Of a stretch of 64,000 nucleotides of DNA, positions 1-11,345 are shown in pieces. The notes under the pieces were generated by a model. It was given only the letters and a program-made list of their open reading frames with translations, made no database searches and had not been told where the DNA came from. The stretch covers positions 186,001 through 250,000 of the forward strand of contig WBMV01001910.1 in the NCBI GenBank assembly GCA_013396655.1, read 5' to 3'. This stretch comes from Campylorhamphus procurvoides. Lineage: Eukaryota; Chordata; Aves; Passeriformes; Dendrocolaptidae. Within the stretch, counting starts at the first letter, position 1. Each line of letters starts with the position of its first letter. Made by a program: the position numbers and the translations under genes.

Positions 1-694
1 TATGCTTTCTCAATCCTTGCCTCTGGTTCTTCAGAACTCTAAATATTCCCCCTCGCTGCTGTTATGAGAGGCCTGGCCTCAATACAGCAGTGAGCACTGT
101 GCTGCTTGCCTGCATGACCAGCAAAATGCACTTAGAAGCTTTCTTTAGAAACAATGATTGATCTCATTTCACTTTTATATCAATTTTGTCAATTATTTTC
201 TTCTCAGAATCACCCCTGTGATATTACAATCTGAAAGAACATGCAGCATCTACCAGAGAAAGTAATGCAAGGGAATAAAACTAAACAGTGGGACTGTTGC
301 ATTGTAGCTGCACTCCTTCCTACAGTTCTTATCTTCCCACATGGAAATATGAAAATATAACTAAAAAACCCCAAAACAAACCCAAACACAAAGTTTCTTT
401 TGAACGCTACAGCACACAAATCAACAAGGAGCTCTAGAAATGCCAGGGCAAAACCGGCATTAGCTGTGTGAGACACTGGGATTTTAAAACTCCAGTGGTG
501 CATGACAGTCTTCAAATAGGCATGTCATGCATTTAAAACTTTCCAGCAGCATCATGAGGCCAAAATTGCACTTGAAAGAAAATTAAACGTGAGAAATAGA
601 GGTGGTACAGTAGGAAAAATAAAAAAGCCTAGTGGCCCTACTTCAATAGGATAAAAATCTTTATTATTTTACTTTGCACTAACAGTATCGTGTA

Positions 695-732
695 TGCACA
701 CATATAAATGTACGCACACATATATGAACACA
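695..732. repeat. Imperfect CA/TA simple repeat
   Basis: The stretch reads gcacacatataaatgtacg, followed by a second cacacatatatg, so it is two copies of a cacacatata-like motif about 18 bp apart. It is short and degenerate. Confidence 0.55.
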
Positions 733-3700
733 CTTGATCTCATTTGCCTGGATAGAGAATCTCACACATACACACTGCTCAACACAGCATCAGAAGAGTA
801 ATTAATTGGTTTTAAGATAGTTCATCATGCATTAGGATAGAATCAGCTTATTTGCTGTAGTTTAATAAAGCTGAAAAGTGCACTTCACATGTTGTGGTGA
901 AGACTGTCCCTGCACCAAAGTGCTCAGAGCCACCAGGCAGGAAATACTACAGCCCCACAGCAGAAAGGATTGCACCTTGACAAATCTGCCCAGGGACAGT
1001 GGGGATGGGGAACACAGCACGGAGAATTTAACAAGTGCCAGTGTGAAGAAGCCCAAAGATGGCACAAAATCTACCTGGCTTATGGGGTTGGAAAATTGCA
1101 GATTTTTTCAGTAGCCTGGGACAAGGAGCAGAAATCATCTCATAACTGTCCACACAGCAGCTACTTCTGAAATAGATTTCTTTACCATCACAAGTTCTTA
1201 AGGATCACCAGGTCAGTATCAGTTCTCTCAAACGTGAGGGAAGAAGTTAGCCAGCAACATCACAAGCAGCAGGAATCTGTGCCCACCTTATTAGTTGTGG
1301 CCACAAAAGGTTGACTCAGGTGTCCAGAGAGAAAGAAGGGAACAAGAGAGTGGTGGAAAAGAAAGCCTAGGTGGACTGAGAGCAGCAGTCATTTGCCTTC
1401 AATGTTGATCTCATCAAGCTGCATTAACTGCATGTTGAATATGCAAATTTAGACCTTCTAATTGGTTCCAAAGGCCATACCCCTTTCTTAAAAACAAAAA
1501 CCAACCAACCAAAAAAAAGGTTCAAAAACACAAAGGGAAGCATACTGTGTATTTGCATAGCTATGTTAATTTTAAGTGACAAAGGGAGTGACTGCCTGAA
1601 AAGCAGACTGCATTACTGAGTCTAGCAGGGAGCCCCTTTCTCAAGTGCACAATACAAAATAAATGTGATTAGTACAGACAAACATACAGATTGCCATAAA
1701 ATTAATTTCTCCATTGATGCAATATATTTTGAACTACCCAAGCACAAAACCACTGTACTTGCACAAAAATGTGTATTCTGTGAATTCAGAGTGGAGCCTA
1801 CAATCAATCTGCAATCAATACTGCCTTTAAACAAGTCTCCTGCAAACAAGACTCTGTTGCATTCTGAGGTGAGCGAGTGAACAAAGTTTTGCAACGTTCA
1901 ATTCCTTCTGTTTTCGTGATTTCAACATACAGTTGATTAAGCTTCATGTCAAAACAAGTTTCACCTCAACTGTACTGGAGACTTGCCTGACTTATGGAGG
2001 CAAGCTGTTGTTCACCAGCTTCCTGAGGTGGATGACATGACATGAAGCAGCCAAGAAACAATTTCAGGATGGAGACCAAGTAAAAGTAGTTGCAGGCAGA
2101 TTTCTACTGAATTTTAATAGAGAAAAGCAGCTAAAGCTATAGTATTGTATAGCCATCATCCTCTAGGGAAGTTAAGTATACAAATGACTGCAAAACTTAC
2201 TGTGCTGCTTTCAGATTCTCTCTAGTCAAACACTGTTAATGAAACTATTACTGAAGTGCATTTCCATGTTTTCTGGCCCACTGAACTACAAGGTGTTAGG
2301 AGGGAGGGAAGTTAAGAGGACTTTCTTCAATGAAGTCTTGGAGTTGTTATTTTGAACTTTCCAAAAATAACTATGGTTTGCCTTCTTTATTTAAAGGAAT
2401 TAAGCTTGCTCCTGTCCAAGAATAATGACAATAAGACAGCTAAAAAAAGCAGATTGCTAGACAAATAGACATTGTCCCAGAGGTCAAGCACAGGCATATG
2501 TTTAAAGAAAGCCTGTACAGCACATGATTGTCAGACATCCCCAGGCACAATGTTGCAGATAAACTACGTAATTCATGCACTCCCTCCTAGTCCTAGTTGG
2601 TTTAGCTCCATTGCTATAAAGTCCCTTCTTACAGGGGCCAAAGGATGCAACTGGCATTGCTAATACTTAGTTTCATACTGAAGTACCCTTCTTAAACTTT
2701 TGTGCTGTCTATTAAGAACAGCATGTCAGACAGATGTACCTTATTTTCCCAGAAAATGCAAGAGAGCACTATTATCTTCTATCTTTGCTGCTTCTTACAT
2801 GTAACTAACTGGAAATCATAGCAAAATCACCCAAGCTGAAGAGGACCTTCCTGGAAACAGACAAACTATCAGCACAGGGGGAGCAGCTAATGGAAGCACT
2901 CATTGCTGGCTTTACAAAAAGCTACAGACCTAAAAAAAATCCACATTATGCTCTTCTTAACAGAAAGGTCTGGTAAAAAGATCCTCTAAACTGAGCTTAA
3001 AACTTAAATCAACTAAGGAAAACAAAAATCACTTTTAGTTACTAAACTAGCAGCAGCATACCTAACTCTCAATCACAGAGGGAAAAAAAAGTATGTATGC
3101 TTTCTTTTTTTAAAATTGGATATATTATATCATGTAGTCATATTAAGTAATATTCTCCTACTGAATGAGGCTTTTGTTTTATTCAATGGCTTATTTTATT
3201 CTGTCCACCATCAGAACCCTGTGAGAAAGCTGGAAGCAAGTGGCACTGTATTACCACTGCAAAATTAAACATTCAAGTCTACAGAAGGCAATTCTGGTTT
3301 TATAAATTTTGTATTGGAAGCTGCAATCCCAGGCCTCTACTAACTCAATTCCACTGCCAGCACCAGTTGTGTACATTGTCAACACTGAAGCAATTCTACA
3401 AACTGCCCTGTTCATGTTCTGATGATTAGCTAGAGGTGCACACACCTACAAGAAACACTCAGCCACCAGTTTAGGGCACCTTTAAAATAAAAATGACTTT
3501 TGCAGAGGTTTTGTACCTTATGTCCCTGATCACTATTAGGGTGCAATGGTGGGAAAAGGGAAAATTAGAGCACAGTTTGTCAACAATAAGGAATTGTAGA
3601 CATATGGCAGCTCTCCCCAAAATAACAGAAGAATACAAGAACAGTCCTTTAAAAACACTTTTATATTGTTACCCTGTACCTCAGAAAGACAATGGCAAGT

Positions 3701-5225
3701 CATAATAACTTAAAAAAAAAAGGAAACAAAAAAACCCCTAGTTAAAAAGTAACCAGATTCTATAATTACACCAATATTTACAGGGCACACCGCAGAGCTA
3801 TTTCCTGGTCCTTAAATCTCTACTTCAAATCTAACAAAGGAGCATCTCAATCACAGGCACTCCCTGGGAAACTCGCATCCAAAGTATAGCAACAAGAATT
3901 ACATGGAATTGCATGCTTTGACAAGTTGCTTGGTATATCCTGTGCCCTCCTGAGAGGTACTAATAGAATAGGGGGATTAGAGAAAAGCAAGCTTCAATTA
4001 GTAGACTGCTCTGGTTAAACTGCCAGTCAAGGAATGTGGATAATTTCTACTGATTTGCTGCTGCTGAATAGTCACAACCAGGAAACAATCCCACACTTGA
4101 AAGGTTAGATTGTTTTTTCTTTAAAAAAACCCCACAACACCTAACTAAAAACTATCATTTAATGTAATTGCAAATTGATTTGAATTGCCATGTTTTTCTT
4201 CTAGTGTTAGCAGAACAAAGAAGACATACAAGACTAAAAATATTAATTAAAAGCAAATCTATTGCTCATGAATTACCCATCTTAAGTTTTTGCTTACAAA
4301 TTAGATTGGTTAAATACAAAACACATTGAAACTTTTCCTGAACCTTTCCATTCTATCAATTACCATGGCACCTGTCAGAGGCAATCTTTCAGATCAAGTT
4401 CTCAATATGTCAGTTAGTGAGGCAAAGTTGTCCCACAAAGCTACAGACAACTTGAATTCCTGTATGAATAGACTCTTTGAATCAGCTGGTATTTGTTTAT
4501 CTAGCCAGAGATTTCCATAGAGAGTAGTCAGTTCAATTTTATTAAATTGGTTTTGTTTGTTAGATAAAGTTATCTGCTTGTTAGGCATGGCATTTTCTGT
4601 CTTTGGGAGAAACCAAAATTAAAGCATTTTGTTAACTTGACCCTGTAAACTACACACTGGTATACAAGTACTACTGTTGAAACAGGAAGGCAGGCACAGT
4701 AACAATAACAAAATACTCCAATCAGTTTCCATCTCAAGAAAACACAGTGCCTTGGACATAGCCGCAGTAGCACAACATCATTCAATGGGTTATAATTTGG
4801 GCCTTAAATCAAATTAAGGCACTCCTAATCACAGCTTCTTTCCTCCCAAAATGTTGCCTGTGTAGTTGTTCTCCGTTGGTCTGTGATGCTTACCTGTGCC
4901 TTCCCGTTCAAATAAACCCCCATGGTGCTTCCAAAAATCAGCTCAGCAAAATCCCAGTATTATATATATATAAAGTTCGATGAAGTTATTGTGAAAATAA
5001 CCACCTAATGTTTTGATTTGTATCTTGATTTATCTTAAGTCATGCAAGACAGTATTAGGAGTGAAACCTGCTTTTATTTCCTTCAGGGCAGACCTTTAAG
5101 AGGTACCTGTTCAGCCCAGCCCCAGGTTTTGAACACTGGCTCTGCAGCTCTGCACCATCACTAATTAGAGTTGTACATCACACGCCCCACCCTGCACAAT
5201 TTCAGTTTGGCTGTGTAGAAGGGAT

Positions 5226-5330
5226 AAGGTCTCCCTTGAGCCTCTTTTTCTCCAGGCTAAACACCTCCAGCTCCTCCTCATCCAGCTTGTGCTCCAGACC
5301 CTTGAGCAGCTTTGCTGCCTTCTTTGGATG
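5226..5330 (-). mobile_element. CR1 LINE fragment (3' region)
   Basis: The plus strand reads like the reverse complement of the CR1 region just before its 3' end: 'ctcccttgagcctctttttc', then tccaggctaaacacctccagctcc, then 'cttgtgctccagacccttga'. It is about 105 bp, truncated at both ends and diverged, so it is an old copy. It lies in the same orientation as INPP4B, 55 bp past the donor of exon D. The assignment rests on recalled CR1 consensus. Confidence 0.8.
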
Positions 5331-5385
5331 GGAAATGCCAAAGGTTATTAACTCAATGTGATTTACAACAGAGGGAAACACTCAC

Positions 5386-5465
5386 CTGAGGGTAAGGGTC
5401 AACTGTTGCTCCTTTGACTTCACCAGGTCTCCTACTCGAAAAGTTGCACAGCCCAGGAAGCTTCG
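5386..5465 (-). CDS. INPP4B: INPP4B coding exon D (end of the C2 domain)
   Basis: This 80-nt exon has 26 codons plus two bases (AG) of a split codon, probably Arg or Ser. It begins RSFLGCATFRVGDL and ends KEQQLTLTL. The acceptor is TTTGTAG and the donor is GTGAG. Human INPP4B, from memory, has [20 protein letters not shown] at this point, so this is the last beta-strand region of the C2 domain. The 'LG.a.f.vg.L' pattern is the conserved C2 ending. The exon joins exon C in phase 0 across an intron of about 3.35 kb. The next exon downstream was not found in 1-5385; I looked there for a counterpart of the following human segment (TIEVSVVKMGE) and saw none. A CR1 fragment lies 55 bp beyond its donor site. 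Confidence 0.95.
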
Positions 5466-8400
5466 CTACAAATCAAAGCACAAAGAAAAGATAGCATATC
5501 CATTAATTGTTTTAATTGTTACTTTTTTTGGTCCCAACTCTCTCTCTACTTGGAAATCTTTCTTTGGAAAGAAACCAAGATATTAGAAAAATACTGCATT
5601 TCAATGTAATAGCTTGACACTCTATCCAGTAGAAATGTTTTATGCACCTGCAGCATGATGATCAGTAAATTGATAAAACTCTGGGTTTATGGGCAGGAAC
5701 CTTTTTCTTCTCCATTAGGAACAGTCTGACAACCTAACAAAAGAACAGGTCAGATGTACAGCCACAGGGAAATTTTCATTCAGTACCAGCATTTGCATTT
5801 TGCAGCTTTTTCTTTCTAGATTTCTAATTTCTAGATTACGAGAAATTATAAATTTTCATTCTTTTACCAAAACGTTGTTCCTGCTATGGTTTTTCCTCAA
5901 GCCACTGGCACTACCCTCTATGTATTTCAAATAGAAACATATTTGTTAAGAATGTATTTTTAAATTGAGTTCAGTGCAAGTTTATTAACAGAAATGTTAT
6001 ATTTCTTTAGTTTATGGCAGTGTTTCCTTATTTCCATTGCAAGGTGGATTTATTCATTGCAGTACATGTGCAGAGAAATGTGCTAATGAAACTAAAATGC
6101 CTAAAGTTAAATTAAGCTACACCACTGTATCTTCCTTCTATCAAAATGACCTTCACATAAAATAAAAAAATAGTGCAAAGAAGAAAAAGATTAAATCTTC
6201 TTTTGCATTTTGGTAATTTTTTTAACCTCTGCTCATATCCTGCTGCACATTGCTAAAATCCCATTTGGTTAACTTGGCCAACTGCAGTATTCTTGTCTTG
6301 GGAACAATAGGAAAGAAAATAACAGCCAACAACCATCTTCTCTCCATTTATCTTTCAAATATACAACACCATACCACTTGCTCTGAAAAAATTGTAATGA
6401 GATCATGAGATTATGTGCAATTTTGGCAATAAAAGAATAAGAACTACACAAAGTTAGGGGTTTATTACACAACACTAATTTTACTCTACTGTTGGAATGG
6501 CAAAGTAGAATTCCAGGCTAAATTATACACATTCTTGGATATAAAAATTAAAGAAGAATCAAGTCGCTCTGAGTCAACACAGGCTGCACACAGAGCACAA
6601 CTTTACCCTTCAGGGAATAAGAGAAAAGAATTTGTTGGTACTGAGAAGTTTAACTTCCTCTGGTGAGAAAACCCTTCAGCCTGCTTTCCTTTGGGAAAGC
6701 CAGCTGGATATCGAGTGTTTGAATGCAAATAACAAAGCTCTACACTGAGTTTTCTTCCATATAAAATGCACAGTTCAAATCACAGTTCTGAAATTAGGCA
6801 GATACCAACACTGCTGTCCAGTTTAGTAACCCAAGCTATGAGTGATGGCTTGTTCCTACCAATGACACAGGCTTAGATTTCCTAAGCTCTTGTTGACCCT
6901 TAGGCAGCAAAGGAAAAGAGACACAAGTTGAGAGCCTAAGGAAGACTGGGAAACCAGTGGATTTGGAACAGGAAGTGAGGAAGAAGAAAGGCCTATAGGA
7001 TATATAGAGATAATTAGTGCAGCCATACAAGCAAAGCTCACAGTTAGTTTTCACTGCCAAAATGAAATGTATTTTACAGGGAAGACATCCAGGTGAGATA
7101 CACAGTGATGCACAGCCTTGCCAGAGTGAACACACCAATAGTTCTGTCTTCCTTTAGCTCAGTCAGTGCAGTGCAGCTCCTGCACCAAAACTCTGTGGTC
7201 ACGTGACTAGCTCACATTATTTATCTTCCTACAAGAACATATCCTTAGTGCAGGAAGAACACATCCCACAGCACAATGTCTATATGGCAGCCTTTATTCT
7301 GGCATTTCGTGACATTTGAGTGCTTGCATTTGAAACCTGACCCCTTGGAAAGAGGGAGAGGGATACTTGGAATGAAACTAGTATGAGGTTGGGTCACCTG
7401 GGGCTTCTTTTTGCAGCATATCAGAACTATAAATTCATTTAAGATTCCTAAGTCAGAGTCCTCATGTGATCAGACCCAAGAAGCAACTACACTGCACTCT
7501 TACACAATCCAAGAGCTTTGGTCATTGTACCCACTAACCTTCTCTGAGTGTCATGGCTAGTTCTCTAGGGTCATGAAATTAAACATAAATAACTTTATCA
7601 ACTTAAAGCTTTGTACTTAATGGTCTGCTTCATGTTTTTATGTTTATTTAGAATAAAATTTTCTTTGCCTGATAATATGGAGGTATTTGCAAAATCAAAT
7701 AAATGTTAAATGATCCCATGACCCAAATGAAGAGACTTATGTTAATGTTCAAGGGGTCTAATCTCAGAAAATGCTGGAGAATTTCCCATACTCATATAGA
7801 TACAAATATCTACCCTGAGGTTTGAACTGGCAGTCTACAAACCAATCTAACTTTGCCCATGTGACTTGGAGAGGCTTGAAAAGTAGGTTTTAAACAGAAT
7901 TGCTGCTGTAATGCTAATTGCAGAGTAATGTTCCTCTGTAATGTTGCTGTGTGGTAGTTACAATTATAAATCTTAAGATAGGTGGCTCGGCTAGCTGATG
8001 AATAATCTCAGCTAGCCAAAGAGAAAAGTCTCTAGAATAGCTATATGAAAAGTTGAAAGACATCGATTATTTCAGGAAGACTGAACTTGCTGCCAAGCTA
8101 CAGATTTTTCAAACACTACACCAAGTCTTGAAAACTATGCCAAGGAATCCCTGATAAGGCAGAAAAGTCAATACCTTCAGCTAAAATTTTAAACCCCCAG
8201 TTATTTGACACTTTTCAGATACAGATCTAATACCTGCACCAGATGGTTTTTGGTCTTTTAGTCAGCTCTAGCAGGACCAATATTTCCCACCCCCACAAGT
8301 CGTCTATATCATCTGGGAAGTTTCAGCCTTCTCAGACCCAGAAATGACATCCCAATACCTTTGTCCAAAGTTCTACAGATCTACATGCAAAAATGAGTCC

Positions 8401-8816
8401 TCTACATATCACCAGTGTAATTTCATAGAAGGCAAACCAAAGGCAGCTCCTACTGCAGAACATTTTATACCCTGCACATGAAGACCAGAAGGTGACAGGC
8501 CAGGCTCACTGAGGCAATACCTTTCCGAGCTCTCAATCCCACCCGGATTTCTCCTATGGTAGTGGCAGGAAGTTTAGATGGTTCTGCTTTCCTCAGGATA
8601 ACTTCAATTGAAAGGGATTTTCAAAAGAGATGTGAATGGTGTTACATCAATCACTGAGACCATCACTCCTGCCTTGATTATTTTATTCATTTAACCCAAC
8701 TTTTGCTATTAAAAATGCTTGCCATCTCCTGTTGAGCAGTAGGTGTCTGTGCCTGATGATGAGGTAAAAAAAAATAATAATTACAAAACCCCCAATTAGT
8801 CAAGATAATTGCTTAC
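5466..8816 (-). other. INPP4B: INPP4B intron between exons C and D
   Basis: This is a 3,351-bp intron bounded by the exon C donor GTAAGC and the exon D acceptor TTTGTAG. It is AT-rich. I recognised no repeat, RNA gene or additional exon in it. The open frames at 6269-7138 on the minus strand are short and overlapping and carry no motif I know. Confidence 0.85.
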
Positions 8817-8867
8817 CCCAACATCTGCTCTTGGTTCCTTCTGATCAGGTAGGACACTGGTGCGGAC
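8817..8867 (-). CDS. INPP4B: INPP4B coding exon C (51-nt exon, C2-domain loop)
   Basis: This very short exon has 17 codons and is in phase 0 at both ends. It encodes VRTSVLPDQKEPRADVG. The acceptor is CTCTCTCAG and the donor is GTAAGC. In human INPP4B, as I recall, the same place reads VRTSVLPEHKDPPPEVG, so the first seven residues agree and the following charged, proline-containing loop has diverged. As I remember INPP4A, its C2 domain passes straight from the exon B-like end to the exon D-like start without this stretch, so the exon appears to encode an INPP4B-specific loop. Because it is divisible by three and phase 0 on both sides, skipping it would keep the reading frame. Whether it is ever skipped cannot be told from the sequence. 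Its short length would make it easy to miss in automated annotation. Confidence 0.93.
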
Positions 8868-11253
8868 CTGAGAGAGGGGGGAAAGAGAAAACATTACTTT
8901 TTTGCTGTTACTTTCCAATTAGAATGTGAGAACTGCTCATGCATTTTGTTCCTCATACCTTTGACATTTTGGAGATAAACTTAAATTGGAGCTATATATG
9001 TTTATATAATTAAATAACAATTCATTATATTGAAATAATTTAATCACAGTTATCTGCTAGTTCCTCTGGAGAAAGTCTCTCATCACTACCCATTTATCAT
9101 TCTGACAATTCTTCATGTAATTGTGTTTTCTGGAACCAAAATTTTCTACCACAAGTGAAGGAACAATGTTAAAAAGTATTTTCTCCAAATGAGTACCTGC
9201 CTTTGCCACTGATCTGCTGCAGAAATCCTGAGCCCACCCTAACTCAATGTATGGCCCTGCCTCCTCCTCCTGCTTGCTGAGGATCCCTGAGGTGACAGAT
9301 GTTTGTGGGCATTCACAGAAGGAAAGCCTCTGAATTCTCCTCTACATGGGACCTGCAGTTATCCCTGCATCTTCTGCAAGGTGGAGCTGCCATTGTACAC
9401 AACAACCACTTCCATTTCATAAGAGCAAGTATGGGACAACCTGACTTCCTCCTGTATTTCCCAAAATATAGTACAGGTGGGGCTGGTGTCTTTAGTGTCT
9501 ATATAATTTTATTGTTGAGCACCGGTTGAGAACAGAGAACTGACTAAACACTGAAAATTAGATAGAAAAAGTATAATAAAACCTCTCTAACATCCCTCTG
9601 AAAGGGCCTGCCAGAGCCAGAACAACCCATTGGAATAACTTGCTGGTAAAAGCAACACACAAGGGAGAACGTATTGAGCATCCACATCTGTTTGATTACC
9701 CAGCCTAAATAACAAATATTCATTTCCAGCACAGCCCCCCAAGGACAAATTTTTGGTTTGATTTCCAAGTAAAAGTCAAACTCTTTTTGCAAATCTCCCA
9801 GCAGAAGACTAATTTTGTCCATGCCCTCAAATATGTCCCTCAGTTTTTCTATTCTAGCTGCAAATTGCTACACAGAAAGAAACTCTCCTTTAAAACAAAG
9901 ATAATTTTAATTGTCTGTTTGTTATTCTAAATATATGTTGCTAGAAAACATCCATCAAAAGTCTAGCACAAGACTTGACAATGTAGAACCATGGCTTTTC
10001 TCAATCAGCTTTTATCCCTTGATTCCCTACAGTGAGAACAGTTTTTTGTCACAAAAGCCTCAATATAGTAAAAAACCCGCTATAATTAATTTAATGAGGG
10101 CCAGCACACTTTAGAAATCCGTGGGAGTCCTCATTTGGATGCACTTTTAGATTTTTCCCACCAATAAAACATTACCAACTCCAAGGAATTTGGCTTTCTA
10201 CAGAAAACTAGTGCAACATTTTCAAGGCAACATTTGTATCAAAAATCTACCTTTCAACGCTTCAAGTCACAAATTAAAATAAAATTGCTTATATTTCCTT
10301 GTTGGTGATGGGTATCTTACCCTTTTGGAGCTGGGGAAATAAATTTGAGCAGATGTGCTTCTTAAAAGAAAGATAGGATGTGAATGCCAGGCCAAAAATG
10401 CTACAAAGCTGTTCCATGCACCAGTCTTGAACAGGTAACATCTGGTCCAACAAGCATGTGAGGTATTTCTGTTTTCTAATTATTATGGATATTTATTCAA
10501 GAAACACAAGAAACTAATTTAAGAATGAACTTTCCTCTTCATCCCTGACTTACAGGAGATGTATTTGCAACCCACCACCAGCAGCTCAGCATTTTAAAAC
10601 ATGTACATGTTTTTGCATGATAATGAGGTGAGCTTTACAGCAAGAGAAAGCTCAAATATCTTTTATGCTTACTGAAATCAATAGAATTAAATATACATTA
10701 AGAATAGAATATTCATTCCTTCTTTTGCTGGATAAAGTCTCAGTTCAGAAGAACATGTTTCTGCTTTTCTGACCCAGCAGAGAATTGGAAAGGGATGTCA
10801 ACACATCCTACAGCCTTTCATATAACAAAAACTTAAATTATGGAAACAATTCCTGCTGCCTTTTTTAATACGTTTTGGTTCAGCTACATGCTTGTTTGTT
10901 TTCATCTGGTTTTAACCACTTTATAACCATTAGTTGTACAGTCAAATGTAGCACTGTGGTGTTTGGTGGGACTGACATTAGACTGTACCTTGTCTCTCCC
11001 TGAAATACATTTCTTGTGAAGGGAAATTGGATCTTTAGATCTAAGGGCTGAGTTCCCAAACAAGCTCTCCTAATATTGCAATTATCAGGGTCCCATTATG
11101 AGATATTCACATAGGCCCAAGCAAACCTCATAACAAACAGAGAGACAGTTTGTAAGCAATTATAGAAACAACTCAGCTCCAGTCCACAAAATTAAAGAGA
11201 AAATAGAGAGAAATACAAAGAACTTGAAAGACTAAATATCCTCCCAGTATCTC

Positions 11254-11345
11254 CACAGAATATGCTGAATTGGAAGGGATCCACAAGGATCACCAAATCC
11301 AACTCTTAACCATGCACAGGACTGTCCCAAGAGTCACACCAGGTG
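11254..11345 (-). mobile_element. CR1 LINE 3' end, short copy
   Basis: The plus strand carries a diverged copy of the same 3' terminal segment seen at 45853: a cacagaat start, then 'gggatccacaaggatcacca', then aactcttaaccatgcacaggactgtcccaagagtcacacc. This is the reverse complement of a CR1 tail, so the element points along the minus strand. Only about 90 bp can be recognised; sequence up to about 11400 may also belong to it but has decayed too far to say. Confidence 0.75.

Larger units (their letters stand above)
1..5385 (-). other. INPP4B: INPP4B intron downstream of exon D (5' part)
   Basis: This is non-coding, AT-rich sequence that begins with the exon D donor at its high-coordinate end. 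No further INPP4B exon was recognised. It holds a CR1 fragment (5226-5330), a short AC/AT-rich simple repeat (695-732), a small TA run (4959-4972) and scattered A-rich stretches. The small open frames, such as 878-1114 plus and 1622-1894 minus, show no recognisable domain or splice context and look like chance. Confidence 0.8.

Noticed and set aside
1..5385. Search for the INPP4B exon following exon D
   Set aside because: No minus-strand segment matching the expected next residues with proper splice sites was found; the exon is probably below coordinate 1.
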